Shown: one piece after another, positions 1 through 6,182 of the stretch
Layout of the letters: every line of letters starts with the position of its first letter
How positions within the stretch are numbered: the stretch's first letter is position 1
Source: Acidimicrobiia bacterium
Lineage (GTDB): Bacteria > Actinomycetota > Acidimicrobiia > IMCC26256 > PALSA-555
Assembly (NCBI GenBank): GCA_009694435.1
Contig: SHUY01000013.1
Coordinates: 1 to 34,259, forward strand
Length of the DNA: 34,259 nt
Direction: 5' to 3'
The notes under the pieces: model-generated
Seen by the model: the letters and a program-made list of their open reading frames with translations, nothing else
What the model was told of the DNA's origin: nothing
Databases searched by the model: none
Translations under genes and position numbers: made by a program

Positions 1-158
1 GCGATGGCTTCCGCCCGTTCAAGGCGCCGCAGAGCCGGATAGAGCGAACCGTACGAAACTCCCCATAGAGCACCTAGGGTTTCACCTAAACGCTTTTTGA
101 TCTCGTATCCGTGCAGGGGCTGCTCTTTTAGGAGGCCAAGCACTGCTAATTCGATCAT
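1..158 (-). CDS. PadR-family transcriptional regulator, N-terminal part (runs off the window)
   Basis: Reading the minus strand from an ATG at 156-158 gives about 52 residues beginning MIELAVLGLLKEQPLHGYEI and continuing through WGVSYGSLYPALRRLER. This is the winged-helix N-terminus of the PadR family: the LGLL...HGYEI helix and the SLYPAL recognition segment are both present. The rest of the protein lies beyond position 1. PadR proteins are dimeric repressors that often control their own gene or a neighbouring transporter or stress gene; the target is not visible here. A perfect inverted repeat 34 bases upstream of the start (192-212) is a natural candidate operator. The ribosome binding site is weak. 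The family assignment is secure; the function is only general. Confidence 0.88.
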   Translation of the reverse strand, partial: MIELAVLGLLKEQPLHGYEIKKRLGETLGALWGVSYGSLYPALRRLERAEAI

Positions 159-191
159 GGGGCTCCGAACGGGGTCAGTTAAGTGTTAAAC

Positions 192-212
192 GATGTATCG
201 CTTCGATACATC
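192..212. promoter_or_regulatory. Perfect inverted repeat, candidate PadR operator
   Basis: GATGTATCG-CTT-CGATACATC: two perfect 9-base arms around a 3-base spacer, lying between the divergent PadR gene and the DUF5318 gene. PadR operators usually contain ATGT and ACAT half-sites. Both are present here, though separated by 11 bases rather than the commonly described 8. Autoregulation by the adjacent PadR protein is inferred. Confidence 0.6.
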
Positions 213-291
213 AAAGCATACTATAGGCCGAGGGTCAAGGCGGGGCAATCGCGCCAACACCTAGACCAGTCTGAGGCCTAGGCTCACTTTT

Positions 292-657
292 ATGCGTCAT
301 CACGTTGACTTCACCTTGGCTCGCCGAGCCGTTTTGCGCGATTTGCGCTCTGGGCGCCGGGCTCGCATTGACGTTTGTGATGCCCACGCGGAGTTGTTGC
401 GGGCGGGACGCAATCTAGGCACTCCGGGGGCGGGCGATTGCCCCGTTTGCGCCGAAGATAAATTGCGGGTGGTTTCGTATGTCTACGGCGATCAGTTGCG
501 GCGGGCCAACGGCCGGTGCATCTCGAGTACGGCGGAACTCGAAAAACTCGAGGCTCGCCACTCCGAGTTTTGGCGGTATCTGGTCGAGGTTTGTGTCGGC
601 TGCGGCTGGAATCACTTGCTGCGGCGAGAGCTGCACGGTCAGCGCTACGCCGGTTGA
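292..657 (+). CDS. DUF5318 family protein with zinc-ribbon-like cysteine pairs
   Basis: A 121-residue basic protein. It has CPVC at residues 50-53 and CVGC at 101-104, spaced like the two knuckles of a zinc ribbon, and a tyrosine-rich VVSYVYGDQL segment after the first pair. The composition and the C-terminal CxxCGWNHL motif match the actinobacterial DUF5318 family. In mycobacteria a member of this family lies a few genes upstream of rpsF-ssb-rpsR-rplI, between a PadR gene and that operon, so both content and context fit. The biochemical role is unknown; a metal-binding structural or nucleic-acid-binding role is only a guess. The start is an ATG at 292 with little Shine-Dalgarno signal. Antisense reading frames over it are shadows. 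Confidence 0.8.
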   Translation: MRHHVDFTLARRAVLRDLRSGRRARIDVCDAHAELLRAGRNLGTPGAGDCPVCAEDKLRVVSYVYGDQLRRANGRCISSTAELEKLEARHSEFWRYLVEVCVGCGWNHLLRRELHGQRYAG

Positions 658-670
658 GCAGGAGCACTAG

Positions 671-676
671 CATAAT
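671..676 (+). promoter_or_regulatory. Possible -10 element for panB
   Basis: CATAAT (5 of 6 to TATAAT) lies 14 bases after the DUF5318 stop. There is no convincing -35 at normal spacing, so this is a weak call. It would place a transcript start near 683, upstream of the duplicated ribosome-binding region at 687-725. Confidence 0.3.
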
Positions 677-696
677 AGTTATCCGCTGGGAGCCGA

Positions 697-726
697 ATGT
701 GCCCTAGACGGTGGGAGCCGAAGTGA
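697..726 (+). CDS. Possible 9-residue leader micro-ORF overlapping the panB start
   Basis: ATG at 697 opens a nine-codon frame (MCPRRWEPK) ending in TGA at 724-726. The stop overlaps the GTG start of panB (723-725) in a GTGA arrangement. Its own GGGAG ribosome-binding sequence sits 6 bases upstream. The block TGGGAGCCGAA occurs at 687-697 and again at 712-722, each copy followed at once by a start codon, so a small tandem duplication explains the arrangement. It could couple translation into panB or be a by-product of the duplication. There is no evidence that it is translated. Confidence 0.25.
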   Translation: MCPRRWEPK

Positions 727-1640
727 CCGACACAACGAATTCTAAATTCGTCCCCGAAGCCCAACCGCGACGCGTGGCTCAAGACGCGCCTCGGATTGTG
801 GCCAGCAAGGGAACCCAAACCCCTCTAGTAATGGTTACGGCTTATGACGCTCCCAGCGCGCGCGCCGTTGACGCGGCCGGAGCGGACATGATCTTGGTGG
901 GTGATTCAGTGGCCATGGTGGTGCTGGGTTACGAAAACACTCTGCACGTCACTACCGACGACATGGTCCATCACGTGGCCGCGGTCGCTCGAACTAAACC
1001 GTCGGCGCTCATAGTGGGAGACCTGCCGTGGTTGAGTTATCACGTTTCGATTGACGACACCGTTCGCAACGCGGCGGCACTCGTTCGGGCCGGTGCCGGA
1101 GCGGTAAAACTCGAAGGGGGGCGCAAGCGACTTCCCGCGGTAGAGGCGATTTTGGCGGCCGAGATTCCGGTTATGGGACACCTAGGCCTTACCCCGCAAT
1201 CGGTGCACGCTTTGGGTGGTTACCGGGTGCAGGGGCGCGAACTTGAAGCGGCCCGAGCCATTGTTGACGACGCCATCGCTTTGGCCGACGCGGGCTGTTT
1301 TGCCGTCGTGCTCGAATGCGTTCCCGACGCAGTCGCGCGTCTGATCACCGACACTGTTGCTATTCCCACCATCGGCATTGGCGCGGGTCGCCACTGCGAC
1401 GGCCAGGTGCTGGTGTTTCATGATCTTTTAGGTTTAGGGCAAGGTCCCGAGCCGAAGTTTGTGCGCCGCTACGCCGATCTAGGCGGCGCGGCCGTTAGCG
1501 CTCTGGCCCAGTTCGCCGATGATGTGAGGGCCGGGAGTTTCCCGTCCAGCAAAGAGACTTATCACGCCGCCGACTCGTTGCCCGACGAGTTGCGTTCGTT
1601 CGGCCCCGTGGGCGACGCCGAGGAGCCGGCCCCCGCTTGA
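723..1640 (+). CDS. panB: 3-methyl-2-oxobutanoate hydroxymethyltransferase
   Basis: PanB transfers a hydroxymethyl group from 5,10-methylene-THF to alpha-ketoisovalerate to make ketopantoate, the first committed step of pantothenate and coenzyme A synthesis, in the cytoplasm. The 305-residue protein shows the family signatures in order: VMVTAYDAPSA, the Mg2+/substrate motif VGDSVAMVVLGY, VGDLPW, AVKLEGG, VMGHLGLTPQS and IGIGAGRHCDGQVLV. Length is slightly above the usual ~265-280 because of extra residues at both ends. GTG 723 is preferred over GTG 711 because GGGAG lies 5 bases before it; 711 has no ribosome-binding site. The stop codon overlaps the TTG start of the next gene. No other pantothenate gene is nearby. 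Confidence 0.95.
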   Translation: MTDTTNSKFVPEAQPRRVAQDAPRIVASKGTQTPLVMVTAYDAPSARAVDAAGADMILVGDSVAMVVLGYENTLHVTTDDMVHHVAAVARTKPSALIVGDLPWLSYHVSIDDTVRNAAALVRAGAGAVKLEGGRKRLPAVEAILAAEIPVMGHLGLTPQSVHALGGYRVQGRELEAARAIVDDAIALADAGCFAVVLECVPDAVARLITDTVAIPTIGIGAGRHCDGQVLVFHDLLGLGQGPEPKFVRRYADLGGAAVSALAQFADDVRAGSFPSSKETYHAADSLPDELRSFGPVGDAEEPAPA

Positions 1641-2107
1641 TTGTTCGCTCAACTTGGGTGGCAGTTGGGTTGTTGGCGTTGGTTCTGATCGGGGCTTGCT
1701 CGTCGAGTGAGTCGTCGAAAACGGAACGTTTAGCGCGTGCTCCTTTTAAAGGGCTAACGGAAAAAAATATTCGGGTCGGAACTACCGATCTACTCGTTGT
1801 AGTCGACGACACTGAATCGGAACGAAGCCAAGGATTGCGGGGGCGCCGCAACTTGGGCGGTTACGACGGAATGCTTTTCGAGTATCCATCGTCCAGTACG
1901 CCCACCTTTACGATGTCGACGGTGGCGGTGGGTCTTGATGTTGGTTTTTACGATGCTCAAGGTAAACCAGTGGATCGTTTGGCGATGACTCCGTGTTCGG
2001 GTTCGGAGTTCGACTGCCCCGCTTATCGCTCTCGACGTCCGTTTCGTTATGCGCTGGAAACTCTGTCCGGCGATTTACCGCGAGGAGCGCTGCGCCTTAG
2101 GGGCTAA
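1637..2107 (+). CDS. DUF192 domain lipoprotein
   Basis: 156 residues. The N-terminus is a lipoprotein signal: a basic start (MIVRS), a hydrophobic core and a LIGAC lipobox with the modifiable cysteine at residue 21, followed by a serine-rich linker. Residues ~45-155 match DUF192: a TDLLVVVDDTESERSQGLRG strand-turn, then the GMLF-EYP, TFTMSTVAVGLDVGFYD and MTPC segments. DUF192 proteins are small secreted or lipid-anchored beta-sandwich proteins of unknown function. The TTG start at 1637 overlaps the panB TGA by 4 bases, with AGGAG 11 bases upstream. GTG 1658 is an alternative, but it would remove the basic N-region of the signal peptide. Confidence 0.85.
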   Translation: MIVRSTWVAVGLLALVLIGACSSSESSKTERLARAPFKGLTEKNIRVGTTDLLVVVDDTESERSQGLRGRRNLGGYDGMLFEYPSSSTPTFTMSTVAVGLDVGFYDAQGKPVDRLAMTPCSGSEFDCPAYRSRRPFRYALETLSGDLPRGALRLRG

Positions 2108-2231
2108 CTGTCACAGCCAATGCCTAGGCTGGTCATCTCTTAACCGCTAAATCAGAAAGTTTGCGAATGGCCTTGACCACCCTTGTGCGGGTAGCCTCAT
2201 TACTGCACAGATTTATCCCTGCTCTCGTCGA

Positions 2232-2320
2232 TTCGGCGGGCGACTTTTATCGGTCGCTTTTCGATTGCGCCGAAAGCCCAACGACTGGTTACGACCGAAG
2301 CGCAACTTGCGCCCAAGTCG
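2232..2320 (+). promoter_or_regulatory. Structured 5' leader of the rpsF operon (two consecutive stem-loops)
   Basis: The 243-base spacer before rpsF contains two nested hairpins. The first pairs TTCGGCG (2232-2238) with CGCCGAA (2268-2274) and encloses GCGAC (2240-2244) paired with GTCGC (2253-2257). The second pairs CGACT (2282-2286) with AGTCG (2316-2320) around GCGC-AACTT-GCGC (2300-2312). The Shine-Dalgarno GGAGG follows at 2338-2342. Many rpsF operons are autoregulated by S6:S18 binding to the mRNA leader. Whether this one is cannot be settled from folding by eye. An overlapping frame across the leader is not a credible protein. Confidence 0.45.
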
Positions 2321-2350
2321 GGCGGGTCTGGTCCGAAGGAGGTGCGGTCA

Positions 2351-2674
2351 ATGCGGCCGTACGAAGTAATGGTTATTTACGATGCCGACCTCGAAGAGCC
2401 GGCGGTACGCGAGGCTACGACCGCGGCCATCGATCTGCTCAAAGCGAACGGGGCCAACATCGGCCCAGTCGACTTTTGGGGCCGTCGCCGGTTTGCTTAC
2501 CGGATGAAGCACCGCTGGGAGGGTTACTACGTCGTCCTGCACGCGATGGCCGAACCCGTGGCGATGGCCGAACTCAGCCGAATGCTCGGATTGGCCGACG
2601 AAGTACTGCGCCACAAAGTGTTGCGGATTCCTGAAGCGGTTTACGGCTCACTAGGCACCCCGGCCGAGAAATAA
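2351..2674 (+). CDS. rpsF: 30S ribosomal protein bS6
   Basis: 107 residues starting MRPYEVMVIYDADLEE, the invariant first strand of bS6. DFWGRRRFAYRMKHRWEGYYVV follows, the rRNA/S18-contact strand, and then the conserved VLRHKVLR. bS6 sits on the platform of the small subunit and forms a heterodimer with bS18, encoded two genes downstream. ATG 2351 is chosen because a strong GGAGGT lies 7 bases before it; the in-frame GTG 2342 overlaps that ribosome-binding site. C-terminal length is normal, without the acidic tail some species carry. First gene of the rpsF-ssb-rpsR-rplI operon. Confidence 0.97.
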   Translation: MRPYEVMVIYDADLEEPAVREATTAAIDLLKANGANIGPVDFWGRRRFAYRMKHRWEGYYVVLHAMAEPVAMAELSRMLGLADEVLRHKVLRIPEAVYGSLGTPAEK

Positions 2675-2710
2675 ATCGAATAATCAGCAGAATAATAAGG
2701 AGAATTGATT

Positions 2711-3172
2711 ATGGATAACACCGTCACTCTTGTAGGCAACGTAACTCGCGACCCCGAATTGCGCTACACCACCAACGGCGCGGCCAACGTAGGATTTGGC
2801 TTGGCCGTTAATCGCCGGTGGATGAACCGCGCGACTAATGAATGGCAAGAGCAAGTCTCCTTTTTTAATGTGGTCGCGTGGCGAGAAATGGCCGAAAATG
2901 TTGCCAACTCGCTGACCAAAGGTTCGCGCGTGGTGGTAACGGGTCGGCTCGAACAGCGTTCATGGGAGACCGAAAACGGAGAAAAGCGCAGCGTCATTGA
3001 GATCGCGGCCGACGAAATTGGTCCGAGTTTGCGTTGGGCGACCGCTGAGGTGACTCGCACTGAGCGGCGCGACGGCGACGGTGCCGGCCGTCCGGCCTCG
3101 GCTCCGACGGCTAACGAACCCGCCGCGACCCCCGCCGCCGGATACGACGACCTCGGCGAAGAACCGTTTTAA
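2711..3172 (+). CDS. ssb: Single-stranded DNA-binding protein
   Basis: 153 residues. An OB-fold occupies residues 1-110 (NTVTLVGNVTRDPELRYT, FFNVVAWREMAENVANSLTKG, VVVTGRLEQRSWE). A short low-complexity linker rich in Ala, Pro and Thr follows, then the acidic tip DDLGEEPF that recruits replication and repair partners. It coats single-stranded DNA during replication. ATG 2711 follows an AAGGAGAA ribosome-binding site about 6-8 bases upstream; the in-frame TTG 2705 is less likely. Position between rpsF and rpsR is the classical arrangement. The linker is shorter than in most actinobacteria (roughly 40 residues between OB-fold and tip). Confidence 0.97.
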   Translation: MDNTVTLVGNVTRDPELRYTTNGAANVGFGLAVNRRWMNRATNEWQEQVSFFNVVAWREMAENVANSLTKGSRVVVTGRLEQRSWETENGEKRSVIEIAADEIGPSLRWATAEVTRTERRDGDGAGRPASAPTANEPAATPAAGYDDLGEEPF

Positions 3173-3214
3173 AACCAAGCTCAGTAAACCCAAGATTGGA
3201 GATATCCCACAACC

Positions 3215-3784
3215 ATGGCTCGTGACCGCAATACCAACTCGTCTCGGCGTAAGACCGAGACAATGGACAGCAAGTTTAAAAAGAGGGTTTCGATCCTCGA
3301 CCAAGAGTCGATTACTTATGTCGACTACAAAGACATCAATCTTTTGCGTCGCTTTATGTCGGAGCGAGCCAAAATCCGGGGTCAGAGCGTAACGGGCAAC
3401 AGTGCCCAGCAGCAGCGCGAGATTGCTCGGGCAATTCGGGTCGCGCGCGAGATGGGGCTTTTGCCTTACGCGGTGCAGCAAATCACTCAACGCACCAAGA
3501 GTCGCCGGCCTGAACGCGAAGGAACTTTGCGTTTGCCCGATTCAACCCCGTTAGCGCGTACTGATCCCAATGTTGATCCGTACGCGGCTGAAGCTGCGGC
3601 CCACGCCGAAGCAGTCGCGGCTGAAGCGGTAGTCGAGGCGGTAGTCGAAGAAATTATCGAAGAGGCGATTATTGAAGCCGTCATTGAAGAAATAGCAGAA
3701 GAAATAGCAGAAGAAATAGTGGTCGAAGAAATAATTGAAGAGATAGTTGCTGAAGCGGTAGCCGAAGAGGAGTCGTCCTCATGA
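3215..3784 (+). CDS. rpsR: 30S ribosomal protein bS18 with a long acidic C-terminal extension
   Basis: Residues ~20-90 are a normal bS18 core: [62 protein letters not shown]. The zinc-ligand cysteines of C+ S18 are absent, so this is a C-minus, zinc-independent form. bS18 proteins are normally ~75-90 residues; this one is 189. After a Pro/Arg linker (95-122), residues ~123-186 form an Ala/Glu/Ile/Val stretch in which pairs of hydrophobic and acidic residues alternate ([12 protein letters not shown]), predicting one long amphipathic, strongly acidic helix. The frame ends in SSS and its TGA overlaps the rplI ATG (ATGA), which argues that the extension is the true end and not a frameshift. ATG 3215 has GGAGA 12 bases upstream; ATG 3263 is an alternative. 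The core call is certain, the extension's role unknown. Confidence 0.93.
   Translation: MARDRNTNSSRRKTETMDSKFKKRVSILDQESITYVDYKDINLLRRFMSERAKIRGQSVTGNSAQQQREIARAIRVAREMGLLPYAVQQITQRTKSRRPEREGTLRLPDSTPLARTDPNVDPYAAEAAAHAEAVAAEAVVEAVVEEIIEEAIIEAVIEEIAEEIAEEIVVEEIIEEIVAEAVAEEESSS
3686..3721 (+). repeat. 12-bp in-frame tandem repeat in rpsR (three units)
   Basis: The unit GAAGAAATAGCA occurs at 3686-3697 and 3698-3709, followed by GAAGAAATAGTG at 3710-3721. It encodes [12 protein letters not shown]. Unit length is a multiple of three, so gain or loss of copies would keep the frame and only lengthen or shorten the acidic helix of S18. Confidence 0.85.
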
Positions 3785-4227
3785 AAATTGTTCTGCGTGA
3801 AGATGTAGAGCACGTTGGCAACAAAGGCGACATCGTTACTGTTGCCGATGGCTACGCGCGTAATTATTTAGTCCCGCGGGGGCTAGCGATGAAAGCCACT
3901 CGCGGCGTCACGGTTCAAGCAGAAGCGATGCGCCGTAATCGCTCGGAGCGCAACGATCGCGATATGGCCGCGGCGGCTGAGCTTGCGGCTGAGCTCGGGG
4001 CGATGAAGATCGAGATCGCGGCTCGGGCGAGCGAAGGCGGCGCACTCTTCGGTTCGGTTACTGCGGCCGAAATCGCCAGTGCGGTCACGGCCATGATTGA
4101 CGGTGAAATCGAGCGGCGCCAAGTTGAGTTGGCCAGCCCCATCAAGGTTTTGGGTCCGGCCGAGGTGGGGTTGCGGCTCCATCCTGAGGTTTTAATCCCG
4201 ATCACTATTGAGGTTGTGGCCGGCTAA
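3781..4227 (+). CDS. rplI: 50S ribosomal protein bL9
   Basis: 148 residues beginning [19 protein letters not shown] and [15 protein letters not shown], the N-terminal rRNA-binding domain with its signature. A long connecting helix rich in Ala, Arg and Glu follows (residues ~45-75), then the C-terminal domain ([24 protein letters not shown]). bL9 binds 23S rRNA near the L1 stalk and helps keep reading frame. The ATG overlaps the rpsR stop (ATGA), so translation is probably coupled. It is the last gene before a GC-rich inverted repeat at its stop codon. Confidence 0.97.
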   Translation: MKIVLREDVEHVGNKGDIVTVADGYARNYLVPRGLAMKATRGVTVQAEAMRRNRSERNDRDMAAAAELAAELGAMKIEIAARASEGGALFGSVTAAEIASAVTAMIDGEIERRQVELASPIKVLGPAEVGLRLHPEVLIPITIEVVAG

Positions 4228-4255
4228 AGGCCGGCGGGGCTAAGAGCATCCCGCC
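4219..4255 (+). terminator. Possible terminator or processing hairpin after rplI
   Basis: GCCGGC (4219-4224) pairs with GCCGGC (4230-4235) around TAAAG. An alternative, mutually exclusive pairing joins GGCGGG (4233-4238) with CCCGCC (4250-4255). Neither is followed by a T-run, so this is only a terminator-like structure. The first arm overlaps the last codons of rplI. Confidence 0.35.
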
Positions 4256-4313
4256 TCGATAACTGTCATACCCCTTGGTCAGTATGTCTAGGTGCGCCCA
4301 TTTTCTCCGCTAG

Positions 4314-4409
4314 TTATCCCCAGCCCTGGGGATTACTGGTGCGGTTATGCACAGGATTTCCACCGTTATTCCTCAGGTAAAACCCTAGTTATTGGTCTAC
4401 CAATCCACA
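4314..4409. promoter_or_regulatory. Cluster of DnaA-box-like motifs between rplI and dnaB
   Basis: In the 273-base spacer there is one exact TTATNCACA box, TTATGCACA at 4345-4353. TTATCCCCA at 4314-4322 (plus) and TAATCCCCA on the minus strand at 4327-4335 face each other as an inverted pair, centred on the perfect repeat TCCCCAG-CC-CTGGGGA (4317-4332). CAATCCACA at 4401-4409 is a weaker match with two mismatches, and TTATTCCTC at 4366-4374 is poor. DnaA boxes are known at oriC, in DnaA-titrating loci and in promoters regulated by DnaA. No clearly AT-rich unwinding element was seen, and neither dnaA nor dnaN is here, so regulation of dnaB or DnaA titration is likelier than an origin. Confidence 0.45.
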
Positions 4410-4500
4410 GGCTGGGCGTGCGTATATAGAGGTCATGCCGGTGAGCAAATCGCGCACCGGAGCAGATTCGTTGTTCTAAATCAGTAGGGGGAATAAAAAA

Positions 4501-5865
4501 ATGGTTCAGGCGCTGCCGGTTGAAACGTCACGAGGATCGGGACGGGTACCACCGCACAACCTTGAAGCAGAAGAGTCGCTGTTAGGTGCCATGTTGTTGT
4601 CGCGGGACGCGATCAGCGTGGCGACCGAGACTCGAGTTGAAACTAGCGATTTTTACAAACCCGCGCACGCGCATATTTATGACGCAATACTCGCGCTTTA
4701 CGCTCTGGGTGAACCGGTTGACCCGGTAACCGTCGCCGAAGAGTTGCGCCGCGTTGATCTAATCGATGCGCTCGGCGGACGCGCTACTTTACTACGTTTG
4801 CAAGCACAAACTCCCGCGTCGGCTAACGCGGTGCACTACGCCAAAATCGTCAACGAACTCGCGTTATTGCGCCGCTTAATCGCAGTCGCCGGTGACATTG
4901 CTGAAATGGGTTACACCGATACGGGCGAAGTTATCGAAACTCTTGACCGAGCTGAGTCATTGGTGTTTGAAGTTGCGCAACACCGCGTTACTGATTCTAT
5001 GACCAATGTTCATGATGCTCTACAGATGACGCTTGACCAGCTTGAGTCTCTTTTTGGTTCCGACGGTGAAATTACTGGAGCGCGTACGGGCTATACCGAA
5101 CTAGACAACATGCTTCTCGGTTTACAGCCGTCAAACCTCATCGTGGTTGCGGCTCGGCCGGGTGCGGGTAAAACTGCATTCGCATTAGGAGCCGCGGCCA
5201 GCGTAGCGATGACCGCTCGGCGACCAGTGATGTTTTTCTCTATGGAAATGGGCGTGCTCGAACTCACTAAGCGCTTGTTGGCCGCCGAGGCTCGGGTTGA
5301 GTTACGCCGATTGCAAACTGGAAACCTTCCTGCCGACGACTGGACTCGGTTGTCGCACGGCGTCGGTCGTCTCGGCGAGGCTCCACTTTTTATTGATGAC
5401 AACCCGCACTGTACGGTTATGGAAATGCGGGCTAAAGCCCGGCGGGTCAAGGCCCGAAACGGTGATTTGGGGCTAATCGTGGTTGACTATCTCCAACTGA
5501 TGACCCCCAGCACTTCGCGCCGGAGCGAAAACCGCCAGGTTGAAGTAGCAGAAATATCTCGAGGGCTAAAAATCTTGGCCCGCGAACTTGATTGTCCGGT
5601 TATGGCCTTGTCGCAGTTGAACCGCCAACTCGAATATCGCCAAGATAAACGCCCGATGCTGGCCGACCTTCGTGAGTCGGGTTCTTTGGAGCAAGACGCG
5701 GACGTCGTTATGTTCCTTTATCGTGACGATATGTATAACCCCAACTCAGAAGATCGAGGTATGGCGGAAGTCATTGTCTCTAAGCACCGTAACGGCCCCA
5801 CGGGGGTGACCAAGCTTTCTTTCGCCAGCAACTTCACTCGTTTTGCTGATATGGCCAAGGATTAA
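4501..5865 (+). CDS. dnaB: Replicative DNA helicase
   Basis: 454 residues, the usual intein-free length. The N-terminal helical domain (residues ~15-115, PPHNLEAEESLLGAMLL) is joined by a linker to the RecA-like motor: Walker A ARPGAGKT at 218-225, FFSMEMG at 245-251, Walker B LIVVDYLQLM at 325-334, the SQLNRQLE motif near 371-378 and the arginine-finger region LADLRESGSLEQDADVV at 387-403. DnaB unwinds DNA at the fork as a hexamer, loaded with DnaA and primase. The ATG follows AGGGGG by 10 bases. It lies downstream of the ribosomal operon, as in mycobacteria, but after a spacer with DnaA-box-like motifs. Confidence 0.97.
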   Translation: MVQALPVETSRGSGRVPPHNLEAEESLLGAMLLSRDAISVATETRVETSDFYKPAHAHIYDAILALYALGEPVDPVTVAEELRRVDLIDALGGRATLLRLQAQTPASANAVHYAKIVNELALLRRLIAVAGDIAEMGYTDTGEVIETLDRAESLVFEVAQHRVTDSMTNVHDALQMTLDQLESLFGSDGEITGARTGYTELDNMLLGLQPSNLIVVAARPGAGKTAFALGAAASVAMTARRPVMFFSMEMGVLELTKRLLAAEARVELRRLQTGNLPADDWTRLSHGVGRLGEAPLFIDDNPHCTVMEMRAKARRVKARNGDLGLIVVDYLQLMTPSTSRRSENRQVEVAEISRGLKILARELDCPVMALSQLNRQLEYRQDKRPMLADLRESGSLEQDADVVMFLYRDDMYNPNSEDRGMAEVIVSKHRNGPTGVTKLSFASNFTRFADMAKD

Positions 5866-5909
5866 TCAGCGATCCGAGCAGTAGTGGCTTTACGGTTTAT
5901 TATTTGCCA

Positions 5910-6182
5910 GTGGATTTCTACGGCGACGTACTTCTTCAGTTAGTCACTGCCTTGGGGGCAGCATTGTTTTTGGCCAATAGTTACGCGCTATTGCGTCGCC
6001 GTTTTGATCGGCGTCAAGGGGCCAAAACTTCCGTATCCCGCACTCGCCCCGGTAGTCCGGTGCGCAAAGAAGTTCTAGCTAGTCCGGGTCGTCTCAGCCA
6101 GGCACCAGTTGTGCGCACTACCGCGTATTTGCTCATTGGTCTGCTAGTAATGGTGTGGGGCATTGCCTCAATGACCTCATGA
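5910..6182 (+). CDS. Small membrane protein of unknown function (two TM segments)
   Basis: About 90 residues. A hydrophobic segment near residues 8-25 (LLQLVTALGAALFLANSYALL) is followed by a basic, probably cytoplasmic loop rich in Arg and Ser, then a second hydrophobic segment near 70-88 (TAYLLIGLLVMVWGIASM). No family was recognised. The start is uncertain: GTG 5910 is used here, TTG 5904 is possible, and neither has a good ribosome-binding site. The stop overlaps the start of the next membrane-protein gene (ATGA), so the two are probably translated together and may act together. Confidence 0.6.
   Translation: MDFYGDVLLQLVTALGAALFLANSYALLRRRFDRRQGAKTSVSRTRPGSPVRKEVLASPGRLSQAPVVRTTAYLLIGLLVMVWGIASMTS

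Noticed and set aside
2161-2634. 157-residue frame overlapping the rpsF leader and rpsF
   Set aside because: It covers the structured leader and most of rpsF in another frame, with Arg-rich low-information composition; rpsF is certain.
3487-3813. Ser/Ala/Ile-rich 108-residue minus-strand frame
   Set aside because: It is the antisense image of the Glu/Ala/Ile repeats of rpsR and has no independent support.
4228-4500. Chromosomal origin of replication
   Set aside because: DnaA-box-like motifs are present, but no clear AT-rich unwinding region, dnaA or dnaN is seen, so oriC is not claimed.
4501-5865. Intein in dnaB
   Set aside because: The gene is normal length with continuous Walker motifs; no splicing blocks were found.
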